In this document: in pieces, positions 1 to 7,607 of the stretch
Numbering within the stretch: the first letter of the stretch is position 1
Layout: every line of letters starts with the position of its first letter
NCBI GenBank assembly: GCA_030595715.1
Contig: JAUVCN010000018.1
Span: 1-35,829, forward strand
DNA: 35,829 nt
Origin: Thermoplasmatales archaeon
Lineage (GTDB): Archaea > Thermoplasmatota > Penumbrarchaeia > Penumbrarchaeales > Penumbrarchaeaceae
Reading direction: 5' to 3'
The notes under the pieces: generated by a model
Seen by the model: the letters and a program-made list of their open reading frames with translations, nothing else
What the model was told of the DNA's origin: nothing
Database searches by the model: none
Translations under genes and position numbers: made by a program

Positions 1-51
1 ATACACTCCGGAAAATTAGATGGAGAATTTCAGATCTCTCTTGCAGATGAG

Positions 52-59
52 TTAAATAT
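52..59 (+). promoter_or_regulatory. TATA box for the methylthiotransferase gene
   Basis: The AT-rich motif TTAAATAT is centred about 26 bases upstream of the TTG at 82. This is the usual archaeal distance from TATA box to transcription start, so the mRNA would begin at or next to the start codon (leaderless). No Shine-Dalgarno sequence is visible, which fits. Confidence 0.5.
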
Positions 60-81
60 CTCTGCATATTTCTGTGACCTG

Positions 82-1371
82 TTGACATCCAAGAAGATAT
101 CCGTTCAATCATACGGATGCACCATGAACAGCGGTGAGGCAAGACGGGCTGCGATGATCCTTTCTGACAAGGGATATGAGATCATACCATTGGAAGATGG
201 CAAGGTCCCGGACAGGGTCGAAGCTGTGATCCTGTTCACCTGTGATGTGATCTCTTCCACAGAGCGGAGGATGTGGAAGCGTATGGCCGAGATCGAAGAG
301 AGCGGAAAGGAGCTTTATGTTGCGGGATGCCTTGCATCGATCGAAGGAGATAGGATCATTGAAAGGCACCCGGACGCTATTCTTCTGGACACTATGGGTT
401 TGAACCGACTGGAGGATTCCATTTCAGAGTTGTTCGATGACCTTGATGTTAAAGAAGGCCTTGAAGGAACGGATGAGATCAGGCGATTGGACCATATCGT
501 CCCGATCGCATCGGGATGTGCAGGGTCATGTTTGTACTGTATCACGAGGAATGCAAGGGGGTCCCATGTTTCCAATACACCGGACCGGATCATGGATATT
601 TTCAAGGATGGTATCGGAAACGGAAGACGTGAATATCTGATCACCTCGCAAGACACCGGTGCTTACGGGATGGACCTTGACCCCAGGCTGGACCTCGGGG
701 ACCTTCTGAGAAAGATGACCTCCTCTGTACCAGATGATATCAGGATCCGAGTAGGTATGATGAATCCGAACCATCTCATATCCCATATGGACAGCATACT
801 TGATGGATTCGATGACAGAAGGGTATTCAAATTCTTCCACTTGCCAATTCAATCCGGGTCGGACCGGATACTGGAACTGATGGGAAGAAGATACACATTG
901 GGAGGGGTTCTCGAGGCGATCAGGTCCCTCAGGGAAAGATATCCAAATGCAACCATCTCAACCGATGTGATCACCGGTTTTCCGACAGAGACCGATGAGG
1001 ATCATCTTTGTTCCCTTGAAATGTTGAAGGAGGTCGATCCTGACATCCTCAATATTACCAGGTTCTCGAGAAGGGAGGGGACGCCAGCAAATTCAATGGA
1101 TGGTCAGATAGCGGGCGGGATCTCAAAGGATAGATCAAGGGAGTTCACAAGGGTCCACCGGGAGATCGTTCGGGAGAAGCTCGAGAGACGGTCAACGGTA
1201 CATCGGTCCTGTCTCGTCACCGAATCAGGGAAAGGGGGGACCATGATGGCGAGGGATGGGAATTACACACCGATAGTCATCCGGGGAGGAATGGACCTTC
1301 TTGGAAGCTTCGTTGATATCGAGACCTACAGAACGGGTCCGACCTATCTTTATGGTCGGATCGTCAACTGA
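82..1371 (+). CDS. tRNA N6-threonylcarbamoyladenosine methylthiotransferase (MiaB-like, CDKAL1/MtaB type, radical SAM)
   Basis: A 429-residue protein with the three-part MiaB-family layout. The N-terminal UPF0004 domain has three conserved cysteines: C13 in SYGCTMN, C54 in FTCDV and C83 in AGCLA. The radical SAM core carries CxxxCxxC at C146, C150 and C153 for the catalytic 4Fe-4S cluster. The C-terminal ~60 residues look like a TRAM RNA-binding domain. By family knowledge the archaeal and eukaryotic members convert t6A37 to ms2t6A37 in ANN-decoding tRNAs; that substrate is inferred here. The start is TTG at 82, supported by a well-placed TATA box and by family N-termini beginning just before the YGC motif. 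The frame stays open to the window edge with no ATG or GTG upstream, so a longer product starting outside the window cannot be excluded. Confidence 0.9.
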   Translation: MTSKKISVQSYGCTMNSGEARRAAMILSDKGYEIIPLEDGKVPDRVEAVILFTCDVISSTERRMWKRMAEIEESGKELYVAGCLASIEGDRIIERHPDAILLDTMGLNRLEDSISELFDDLDVKEGLEGTDEIRRLDHIVPIASGCAGSCLYCITRNARGSHVSNTPDRIMDIFKDGIGNGRREYLITSQDTGAYGMDLDPRLDLGDLLRKMTSSVPDDIRIRVGMMNPNHLISHMDSILDGFDDRRVFKFFHLPIQSGSDRILELMGRRYTLGGVLEAIRSLRERYPNATISTDVITGFPTETDEDHLCSLEMLKEVDPDILNITRFSRREGTPANSMDGQIAGGISKDRSREFTRVHREIVREKLERRSTVHRSCLVTESGKGGTMMARDGNYTPIVIRGGMDLLGSFVDIETYRTGPTYLYGRIVN

Positions 1372-1390
1372 ATGCACTACCATCGGTAAT

Positions 1391-1432
1391 CTTTAAAATC
1401 CAGGCAATCGTTCTCCACTGCCCCAACGGAGG
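1391..1432 (+). promoter_or_regulatory. glnA promoter and ribosome binding site
   Basis: CTTTAAAATC at 1391-1400 is a TATA-like box with a predicted transcription start near 1422. GGAGG at 1428-1432 lies 8 bases before the ATG at 1441. This gene therefore appears to have a short leader with a Shine-Dalgarno site, unlike its leaderless neighbours. No clear operator palindrome was seen. Confidence 0.5.
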
Positions 1433-1440
1433 CATTCACC

Positions 1441-2814
1441 ATGGCAGAGAACAAAGGATCGATCGATGCGGCCAATGAAGAACTCTCGAAAGCAGGTGTG
1501 ACATGGGTATACTGTCAGTTCACCGACCTCGATGGAAAGATCAGGTCGTTCACCGTCCCGGCATCCGATTTCCTGAGCGGTAAGCTCTGGAAGGATGGTA
1601 TGACATTTGACGGGTCATCCGTAGGATTTGCCAAGACGGAGAGGTCGGACCTCAGGGCAATACCGGATCCAGATACACTATTGATACTTCCCTATGGGGA
1701 GGGCGTCCAGAAGGTTGCCAGGGTGATCACGGATACATATACCTCGGATGGTCTATCTCCATATCCGGTGGACCCAAGGAACGCGGCCAAGAGGACAAAG
1801 CAGAGGATCATCGACATGGGGTATATGAAGGCCCATCTTCAGCCGGAACTTGAATTCTATCTTCTGAAAGAGGGTTTCAACCCTGCTGTTGTCCATGACC
1901 ACGGAGATCCCGTATACAAGATCCATCCGAAAGAGGGTTATTTTGCATCGGTTCCCTGGGATAATTCCGATTCCTTCAGGAACGAGTTCACGAGCAACCT
2001 GCTGAAGGCGGGGATCCCCATCAAGTTCCATCATCATGAGGGAGGTTCCCAACAGGTGGAGGTGGAGTTCAAGCACATCGATGATATCGTAAAATGTGGT
2101 GATGTTTCGATGTTATACAAGCTGCTTTCCAGACTGACCGCCAAACAGTATGGATATTCAGTATCCTATATTCCAAAGATCTCACAGTTCGATTCGGGGA
2201 ATGGGATGCATGTCCACATGTGGATCGAAGGAAAGAACGGATCGGCCTTCAGCGATCCGGAGGATGAGATGGGTCTCTCTCAGACAGCAAGATACTTCAT
2301 CGGAGGGATCCTGGACCATGCACTGGGAACTTGCCTTTTCACGAACCCTTCCATCAACTCCTACAAGAGATTGATACCGGATTTCGAGGCTCCTGTATTC
2401 GCAACCTGGGGCCACAGCAACAGGACCGCCATGGTCCGGATCCCCGGGTCCCCTGGAGCCAGGAGAGTTGGTGATATCGAGGTACGCCATAGTGATACCT
2501 CATCCAATCCTTACCTTGCATTCACGGTCCTTCTCGAAGCGGGTCTCGATGGTGTGAAGAGAAAGATCGAACCCCCCGCACCGATCTCGGAGGACCCCAA
2601 CAAGATGACCGATGCCAGGCGTGCAGACCTCGGAATAGAGATGCTGCCCACCTCTTTACATGAGGCTCTGGAAGCTGCCAAATCCGATGATGTCATCAAG
2701 AGAGCTGTTGGCAAGGAGATCTTCGATTCATTCGTGGAAATAAAGGAAAAAGAGGTAATGGCATTCAGACAGCATGTTACCGACTGGGAGATCGAACAAT
2801 ATCTGCCACTTTGA
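1441..2814 (+). CDS. glnA: Type I glutamine synthetase
   Basis: A 457-residue enzyme of normal GSI length that forms glutamine from glutamate, ammonia and ATP in the cytoplasm. Recognisable blocks, in order, are the N-terminal beta-grasp domain with DGSSVGFA, the metal-binding PELEFYLL and HHHEGGSQQVEVEF, GNGMHVHMWI, the ATP-binding NPSINSYKRLIP followed by EAPVFATW, and the substrate-arginine block GDIEVRHSDTSSNPYLAF. The usual RSPD of this last block reads RHSD here. The tyrosine of the adenylylation loop (NLYDLP in GSI-beta enzymes) is absent and NKM stands in its place, so adenylylation control is not expected. The gene has its own promoter and is followed 45 bases later by a sugar kinase. 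A double Lrp-like regulator two genes downstream could be part of nitrogen control, but this is inference. Confidence 0.96.
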   Translation: MAENKGSIDAANEELSKAGVTWVYCQFTDLDGKIRSFTVPASDFLSGKLWKDGMTFDGSSVGFAKTERSDLRAIPDPDTLLILPYGEGVQKVARVITDTYTSDGLSPYPVDPRNAAKRTKQRIIDMGYMKAHLQPELEFYLLKEGFNPAVVHDHGDPVYKIHPKEGYFASVPWDNSDSFRNEFTSNLLKAGIPIKFHHHEGGSQQVEVEFKHIDDIVKCGDVSMLYKLLSRLTAKQYGYSVSYIPKISQFDSGNGMHVHMWIEGKNGSAFSDPEDEMGLSQTARYFIGGILDHALGTCLFTNPSINSYKRLIPDFEAPVFATWGHSNRTAMVRIPGSPGARRVGDIEVRHSDTSSNPYLAFTVLLEAGLDGVKRKIEPPAPISEDPNKMTDARRADLGIEMLPTSLHEALEAAKSDDVIKRAVGKEIFDSFVEIKEKEVMAFRQHVTDWEIEQYLPL

Positions 2815-2831
2815 CCCGGCATACCCAGTGA

Positions 2832-2837
2832 TTAAAT
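2832..2837 (+). promoter_or_regulatory. TATA box for the PfkB kinase gene
   Basis: TTAAAT is centred about 25 bases before the ATG at 2860. It predicts transcription starting at the start codon, and no Shine-Dalgarno site lies between. The kinase therefore probably has its own leaderless transcript and does not rely on glnA read-through. Confidence 0.45.
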
Positions 2838-2859
2838 CCAATGAGGTATTATCTATACC

Positions 2860-3798
2860 ATGGCCGGAAAGAGGATCTCTTCCGTGGGTGATATGGTGTG
2901 CGATATCCTCTGTTCACCAATATCCCATCTTGGAGATTCCGACCTCCAGATCGAACTGGAGGGAATGACCCTCTCACCGGGAGGGAATACACTGAACTTC
3001 TCGCTTGCAGCAGCAGCTTTCGGGACAAAGGTATCTTTTTACGGAGCCATGGGGGATGATGCTTTTGGGTCCTTTCTTCGAAGATGGATGGAAAGGATAG
3101 GTGTAAAGGACCATTCCATCAGGATGATGGGGTCCCAGACCTCCACAACGATATCGATCCCCAACATGGCAGGCGAGAGGAGACTGCTGACGCATCCCGG
3201 AGCCAATGAGAAATTCTTCATTGGGCCAGAAAAGGTGGACCTTGACTGGTCGGGACATGTTCACTCCGGTGGTTTCTGGTTCACCAAGAAGATGGCAAAA
3301 GGAGGAACGAAGGATCTTTTCAGAGTATGCAGGGAGAGATGCATACAGACATCTCTTGATCCGGCCTCTCCTCCGTTCGGGTTCGGCGGAGCGATGGCGG
3401 AGCACTTCAAAGAGGTTCTACCCTATGTCGACATACTTTTCGTCAATACCGATGAATTGACCAATATAACAAAGTCCAGGGATATTTCAAAGGGAGCTTC
3501 CAAACTGATAGAAAAGGGTGTTCATACGGTGGTCGTCCACAGAGGAGAAAGAGGGACATCCATTATCTGTGATGAAGGAAGGCACAACTTTTCCGCTTAT
3601 CGCGTACTGGTCCCGAGGAATCCAACAGGATGCGGAGATGTGTTCAACGGATGCTTTATAGGAGCGATGATGGAGGGAAAGCCGTTGGAAGAAGCAGCGG
3701 AACTTGGAATGGCTGCAGCCTCACTGCACCTTTCATCCAGTGAACCTCTCTATCCGGAGCGAGAAAGGATCATGGAAAGGATCAGAAGAGGTAAATGA
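2860..3798 (+). CDS. PfkB-family carbohydrate (ribokinase-like) kinase
   Basis: A 312-residue protein of the usual PfkB length. It has the N-terminal family signature around SPGGNTLNFSLAAAAFG (about residues 42-58) and the C-terminal signature NPTGCGDVFNG. In the latter, D260 is the expected catalytic base within the GxGD anion hole. The first residue of this signature, normally Asp, is Asn (RNPTG). Family members phosphorylate sugars, nucleosides or sugar phosphates with ATP. The sequence alone does not reveal the substrate, and archaeal relatives include nucleoside, fructose and 2-keto-3-deoxygluconate kinases. The ATG at 2860 is chosen because a TATA box lies 26 bases upstream and it gives a family-like N-terminus. 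Confidence 0.88.
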   Translation: MAGKRISSVGDMVCDILCSPISHLGDSDLQIELEGMTLSPGGNTLNFSLAAAAFGTKVSFYGAMGDDAFGSFLRRWMERIGVKDHSIRMMGSQTSTTISIPNMAGERRLLTHPGANEKFFIGPEKVDLDWSGHVHSGGFWFTKKMAKGGTKDLFRVCRERCIQTSLDPASPPFGFGGAMAEHFKEVLPYVDILFVNTDELTNITKSRDISKGASKLIEKGVHTVVVHRGERGTSIICDEGRHNFSAYRVLVPRNPTGCGDVFNGCFIGAMMEGKPLEEAAELGMAAASLHLSSSEPLYPERERIMERIRRGK

Positions 3799-3857
3799 TC
3801 GTTCCCGAAGATCCCATATCTGGTCAATTCCCTGAAGGTGAACATACATATGACATA

Positions 3858-3880
3858 TTATCTGCTAAAATGATAAATAT
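3858..3880 (+). promoter_or_regulatory. TATA box with overlapping inverted repeat upstream of the Lrp-like gene
   Basis: GATAAATAT at 3872-3880 is a TATA-like box about 31 bases before the ATG at 3908, giving a predicted leader of roughly 6 bases. The arms TTATC (3858-3862) and GATAA (3872-3876) form a 5-base inverted repeat with a 9-base spacer. The right arm overlaps the TATA box, as expected for an autoregulatory operator. The arms are short, so chance is possible. Confidence 0.35.
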
Positions 3881-3907
3881 ACCCGATAATGATAGGTAGA
3901 CGTTCAA

Positions 3908-4798
3908 ATGGATGTAAAGGACCTGGAATTACTCACCATTCTGAACTCGCATGGGAGAGCGGATGCTTCATTCATTTCATCCAAGATCGGCATCTCTCCC
4001 GGAAATGTCGATCGAAGGATCAAGCTTCTCACAAGATCGAGTATCATCAGCTCTTTCTCTGCTTTCTTCGACAGGAGAATGTTCGGTTACGACACAACGT
4101 ATATCAAGCTTCATTATCGGATGAGGGACATAGACAAGGTGATAGAGAGCGTTGCATCCATGCCTCAGATTGCGCAGATATATCCCAATATGGATGATTT
4201 CATGATAGTAGAGGTGGTTCACTGGGATAAGGAGACATTGAGGTCTGCCATCAGAGCGATGGAACGAGCGTCAAGACCGATGACGGTTTCAGCACATTTC
4301 ATCCCCAGGTTACCTGATGAGATCCCCGAGACCCCGAAGGGGGTGAACCTCGAACTTCTCATGTACCTCGTAAAGGATGGAAGAGCTCCGATCGATCTAC
4401 TTGCATCGATGACAGGCCTGGAAGATAATGAGGTGGAAGAGAAGATATCCCGGATGCAGATGGACCGTACATTCGAGGTTCGTCCCGTGATCAACGAGCA
4501 GGAAGTACAACCATTTCCAACATTTTCAACGATCATCTCCATAAAGAATAAAAATTCCTTTTCCGAATGTTTCAGCGAGATCCAGAGAATCGGGAAGGAA
4601 AACTGGTCCTGCAAACCGATGGAAAGACCCACAGGAGTTTGGTTGAAGTCATTTGGAAGGGACCTGCATTCCATGGATATGATGATAGAGAGGTTCAGAA
4701 GAGAGGAGTATGTCGAAAATGTTCTCGTTGTGATCCCCGACGAGATGGTGACAAAGAGATCTGTGGACCTGAACATCATCAAGGACGCAATGTCCTAG
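3908..4798 (+). CDS. Lrp/AsnC-like transcriptional regulator with two winged-helix modules
   Basis: A 296-residue protein, about twice the length of a standard Lrp/AsnC protein. Residues 1-55 form an Lrp-type helix-turn-helix (MDVKDLELLTIL, then SKIGISPGNVDRRIKLL). Residues ~60-140 resemble a RAM/ligand-binding ferredoxin-like fold. A second HTH-like segment (LELLMYLVKDGRAPIDLLA) covers ~150-195, and a second alpha/beta segment runs from ~200 to 285. The order HTH-RAM-HTH-RAM suggests an internal tandem duplication, so a monomer may act like an Lrp dimer. It lies 109 bases after the kinase gene with its own promoter. Lrp proteins sense amino acids and often control nitrogen genes, so a link to the nearby glnA is plausible but inferred. 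Confidence 0.78.
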   Translation: MDVKDLELLTILNSHGRADASFISSKIGISPGNVDRRIKLLTRSSIISSFSAFFDRRMFGYDTTYIKLHYRMRDIDKVIESVASMPQIAQIYPNMDDFMIVEVVHWDKETLRSAIRAMERASRPMTVSAHFIPRLPDEIPETPKGVNLELLMYLVKDGRAPIDLLASMTGLEDNEVEEKISRMQMDRTFEVRPVINEQEVQPFPTFSTIISIKNKNSFSECFSEIQRIGKENWSCKPMERPTGVWLKSFGRDLHSMDMMIERFRREEYVENVLVVIPDEMVTKRSVDLNIIKDAMS

Positions 4799-4802
4799 GT
4801 CC

Positions 4803-5627
4803 TCATTCAAGAGGCCACGAGAACAATCTTCCTGGATCCGTTATATTGACGTTAACATATCTCCCCTTTCTGTTCAGGGAGACATAACCCTCTTTTTCAA
4901 GGGACCTGAGGACCCTGCTCAGATGCGCTCTCTTCCTGGCCAGGTAGGACCTTTTTGATTCCGTGTCTTTCCTTTCATCAAAGAAATCCGGCACATCCTC
5001 CAGTGGCTGGATCAGTGCTGTTTCATGTCTTACACTGCCACCATGGGATGCAAGGATGCGGAGGAGTTTTTGCCCCTGTCCTGTCGGCCCTATGATCCTT
5101 ACGCTCGGTATCTCCATCACCGAGGAAACGCCATGTGAAAGGACCTCTTTGTCGCTGGGGATCGAATAGCTCACCGGTCTCACATAGTATGGATGCGAGC
5201 CAGTCATATAGCATGCCAGCAAGGCGGCGGAGGTAACGATCCTGTTCCCGGTCGAAAGGTTCACATATACACTGTGTCCTTCATTCTTCAACCCTTCAAG
5301 CATCTGGACTATCTTCCTGGTTGACTCGAAGAAATCGAATATATCCAGTTCGATCTCTTCGATATCGATGGTCGCTGACACCTTTTCCTTGATCCTCGCT
5401 CCATTTACCCTGGCCCTCATTTCGATATCGGAATCCTGATCCGTGCCATAAAGGAGAATTGCCCTGTTGGTCGGGAACTCCTTCAGTCCTCCGAGGACCC
5501 GGTCGATTTCCAATCCCATGGGGATGACATGGACCTTGGTTCCTTTCTCCTGCATGATGATACTAATATCGCGTATCATTAATTGATTTTTCGTATCAAT
5601 GTGAATCATATCTGTCTTTACCTTCAT
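4803..5627 (-). CDS. CARF-domain winged-helix transcriptional regulator (HFX_2341/Csa3-like)
   Basis: A 274-residue protein in the longest reading. Residues 31-175 look like a CARF Rossmann fold. The first strand and turn read KVHVIPMGLEIDRV, as in HFX_2341-type regulators, and the ligand-site strand and loop read VNLSTGNRIVTSAALLA (~122-138). Residues ~185-262 form a winged helix with the basic segment SKRSYLARKRAHLSRVLRSL. CARF domains bind nucleotide signals, in CRISPR contexts cyclic oligoadenylates, and the winged helix binds DNA. No CRISPR array or cas gene is in the window. The start is uncertain. ATG at 5627 has a strong TATA box upstream, but homology begins only near residue 25, where ATG at 5555 would give 250 residues. 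The AT-rich extra segment contains palindromes and may be non-coding. It is divergent from the XPD-like gene. Confidence 0.8.
   Translation of the reverse strand: MKVKTDMIHIDTKNQLMIRDISIIMQEKGTKVHVIPMGLEIDRVLGGLKEFPTNRAILLYGTDQDSDIEMRARVNGARIKEKVSATIDIEEIELDIFDFFESTRKIVQMLEGLKNEGHSVYVNLSTGNRIVTSAALLACYMTGSHPYYVRPVSYSIPSDKEVLSHGVSSVMEIPSVRIIGPTGQGQKLLRILASHGGSVRHETALIQPLEDVPDFFDERKDTESKRSYLARKRAHLSRVLRSLEKEGYVSLNRKGRYVNVNITDPGRLFSWPLE
5557..5600. promoter_or_regulatory. Palindrome cluster, possible operator of the CARF regulator
   Basis: A perfect 7-base inverted repeat, ATGATAC (5557-5563) and GTATCAT (5573-5579), is separated by 9 bases. A second inverted repeat follows: ATTGAT (5582-5587) and ATCAAT (5595-5600). 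The half-site GTATCA occurs twice in direct orientation exactly 20 bases apart (5573 and 5593), about two helical turns. The cluster lies within the first 24 codons of the long form of the regulator, or immediately upstream if translation starts at 5555. Its shape suits dimeric winged-helix binding and autoregulation. Confidence 0.45.
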
Positions 5628-5647
5628 TGAACCAATGCTACCTGCGA

Positions 5648-5659
5648 TATTTTAAATCT
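5648..5659 (-). promoter_or_regulatory. Shared AT-rich promoter element between the divergent CARF and XPD-like genes
   Basis: Read on the minus strand, TTTAAAATATC lies about 28 bases before the ATG at 5627 and would start a near-leaderless or 72-base-leader transcript of the CARF regulator. Read on the plus strand, the same bases give ATTTTAAATC, which could start the XPD-like transcript near 5681 with a leader of about 67 bases. One element may thus serve both directions. Confidence 0.45.
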
Positions 5660-5747
5660 GAAAATACCGATGACGCCTTTTGCCGTAAAGGATGGGGACG
5701 GCAAGTGGAAAAGGTCCATCCCGGATGAGAAACGGGAATGAGTTATC

Positions 5748-7607
5748 ATGGCGCAAGCAGCGACCCTGCATGAAGAAGGGGATCAAACATACATGGGGAT
5801 GAAGGGGGATATCATCCAGGCAATGGATAGGAGGATGAACCTCTTCGCACTCCTCGCCGCAAAGGGTCAGATGGCAAGGAGCTTCATTGGCTGGACCTTC
5901 ACCGAGGCAAGGAAGAAGAGAAAGAAACCCATTTTTCTGGCCCCATTCTCCGATATATCCTGGATACATTCATCGATCGTTGAGGCCAGGGGGAATGACA
6001 AGGGAAGAGAGGGGATAGTATCCATTGGCAAAGGGGTCCTCAACTGCATGGGAGACGCATCCTATGTGGATACGTCCGATGTTCTTAACCACTGTTTCAA
6101 GAAGGCCACGATCGAGGGTTGTCCATATCAGTCAGGATTCGATCTGGAAACATACCGCGAAGCGAAAAGGAGTGGTGGCAATATATTGGTGGATTCCCAT
6201 GAGGAGATGAAGGAGAAGGGGATGTGCCCTGCAAGGATGGCCCTTGACCTCGCGGCCGAAGCTGAGGCCGTCGTTGCGGATTATTCATTCCTTATCACCG
6301 AGGACTGGAGGTCTGTCCTGAAATTCCTCGAGAGGGACGGTCAGGATTGTGTCCTTGTTGTCCATGATCCCGCATCCTTTATCAGGTTCCTCAGGAAGAA
6401 GTTCACCTATTCCCTTGATGAACAGGACCTTGATATCGACAACTGGGATATATCGAACCTTTCCGAGGAAGAGAGAGATGGTCTGACCACCCTGCTTGAG
6501 ATCCTATCGGACCTATCACACAGGACGGATCCCAAGAAACAGATCGAAAGAAGACTTCTCATCGAGGGATTCCGTGAAAGGGCAGAGAAGAAAAGGGGTA
6601 GTACAAGCCTGGTCAATGTGATAGGAGCCGTCAAGGGGATGCTGACCGAAGGTTCGTTCGGTACCATATCAGAAAGAAAAAGGGCCAAGGAATTGTACAT
6701 GATGATCAAGTACTGGCTTGGACATTATACTGCCGTTTCCCGTGTCAGGCGAGAATCAGAGACAGGAGATTCCATCGAGCTCTCTCTGATCGACCTCTCG
6801 ATATTCACCTCTGATCTTCTTTCCTCGTTCTCTTCCGTAATGCTGATCGGTGACACTCTCTATCCTCATACGATATATTCCTACATACTGGGAGTAAGGT
6901 CGGAAAAGATAATGAACCGATCATATATCGACAAGAGCACCATCAAAGGGACCTCCATTCTCACAATGGGCAATGTGGACATATCGTTCAAACATCGATC
7001 GGAGTCCTCATATCTCAGGATCGTTGAGAACCTTTCAAGGATCTCCGAGACCACACCCGGACTGAAGATGGTCATACTTCCCTCCTATTTTCTTCTGGAA
7101 CAGGTCATGTCAGCAATGGCGGAGACGGGTTTCAAATATCCGGTTGTGGAAGAGGTCCGTGGAATGAGCCGTGAAGAAAAGAATGGATTACTGGATGAGA
7201 TAAAGGTAGGTGGGGACCTGATGGCCCTGATCGTTCAGGGAGGTCATCTTGCGAGGTCCATGGAGATCGGAACGATCTCACCCGACACGGTGGTGATAGT
7301 TGGTCTTCACCTCACTCCCCCGGACCCGACCACAAGTCAGATGAAGGTCCATCTCCAGAAGAAGTACGGTCCGAACGTGGGTCACATCATATCCGTTCTG
7401 ATGCCGGCGATAACAAAGGTGATGAATGTCGTGAACGGCATGGTATCATCTGAGATGGAAAGGAACAACATGGTCCTGCTCATGGACCGGAGATACCATG
7501 ACAGGAGGATACTGGAATGTCTTCCGAGGTTCTATGATATCAAATTACTGGAGGGGCCCGGCGATTTCGATGGGGGCAGGTTCCTTGAAGGAGAGGATAT
7601 ACCATGA
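5748..7607 (+). CDS. XPD/Rad3-like protein with degenerate helicase motifs (probable inactive helicase paralogue)
   Basis: A 619-residue protein that follows archaeal XPD (~550 residues) from end to end. The Walker A position reads AAKGQMARSF, without GKT. Four cysteines (C100, C116, C125 in EGCPY, C160 in MCPARMA) match the XPD 4Fe-4S domain. AEAVVADYSFLI matches the strand before motif II, but the DEAH site reads VVHDPASF. The SGTL motif reads IGDTLYPH, LPSYFLLEQVMSAM matches the FPSY region, and VVIVGLHLTPPDP matches VVIVGIPYPPPD. The arginine-finger motif QxxGRxIR reads NVVNGMVSS. The fold and Fe-S cysteines thus seem kept while ATP binding and hydrolysis look lost. Likely roles are DNA binding or scaffolding (inference). 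The ATG at 5748 is the first possible start after an in-frame stop at 5739-5741. Its stop overlaps the next gene as ATGA. Confidence 0.75.
   Translation: MAQAATLHEEGDQTYMGMKGDIIQAMDRRMNLFALLAAKGQMARSFIGWTFTEARKKRKKPIFLAPFSDISWIHSSIVEARGNDKGREGIVSIGKGVLNCMGDASYVDTSDVLNHCFKKATIEGCPYQSGFDLETYREAKRSGGNILVDSHEEMKEKGMCPARMALDLAAEAEAVVADYSFLITEDWRSVLKFLERDGQDCVLVVHDPASFIRFLRKKFTYSLDEQDLDIDNWDISNLSEEERDGLTTLLEILSDLSHRTDPKKQIERRLLIEGFRERAEKKRGSTSLVNVIGAVKGMLTEGSFGTISERKRAKELYMMIKYWLGHYTAVSRVRRESETGDSIELSLIDLSIFTSDLLSSFSSVMLIGDTLYPHTIYSYILGVRSEKIMNRSYIDKSTIKGTSILTMGNVDISFKHRSESSYLRIVENLSRISETTPGLKMVILPSYFLLEQVMSAMAETGFKYPVVEEVRGMSREEKNGLLDEIKVGGDLMALIVQGGHLARSMEIGTISPDTVVIVGLHLTPPDPTTSQMKVHLQKKYGPNVGHIISVLMPAITKVMNVVNGMVSSEMERNNMVLLMDRRYHDRRILECLPRFYDIKLLEGPGDFDGGRFLEGEDIP

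Noticed and set aside
1-81. Upstream extension of the methylthiotransferase to the window edge
   Set aside because: The frame is open, but no ATG or GTG occurs in it. The TATA box at 52-59 lies within it, and known family members begin close to the YGC motif, so the TTG at 82 is preferred.
2774-2968. 64-codon frame spanning the glnA end and kinase start
   Set aside because: It overlaps two well-supported genes in another frame, has no domain, and covers the kinase promoter.
4803-5627. A CRISPR-Cas locus suggested by the CARF regulator
   Set aside because: No repeat-spacer array and no cas gene is present. Such CARF regulators also occur outside CRISPR loci.
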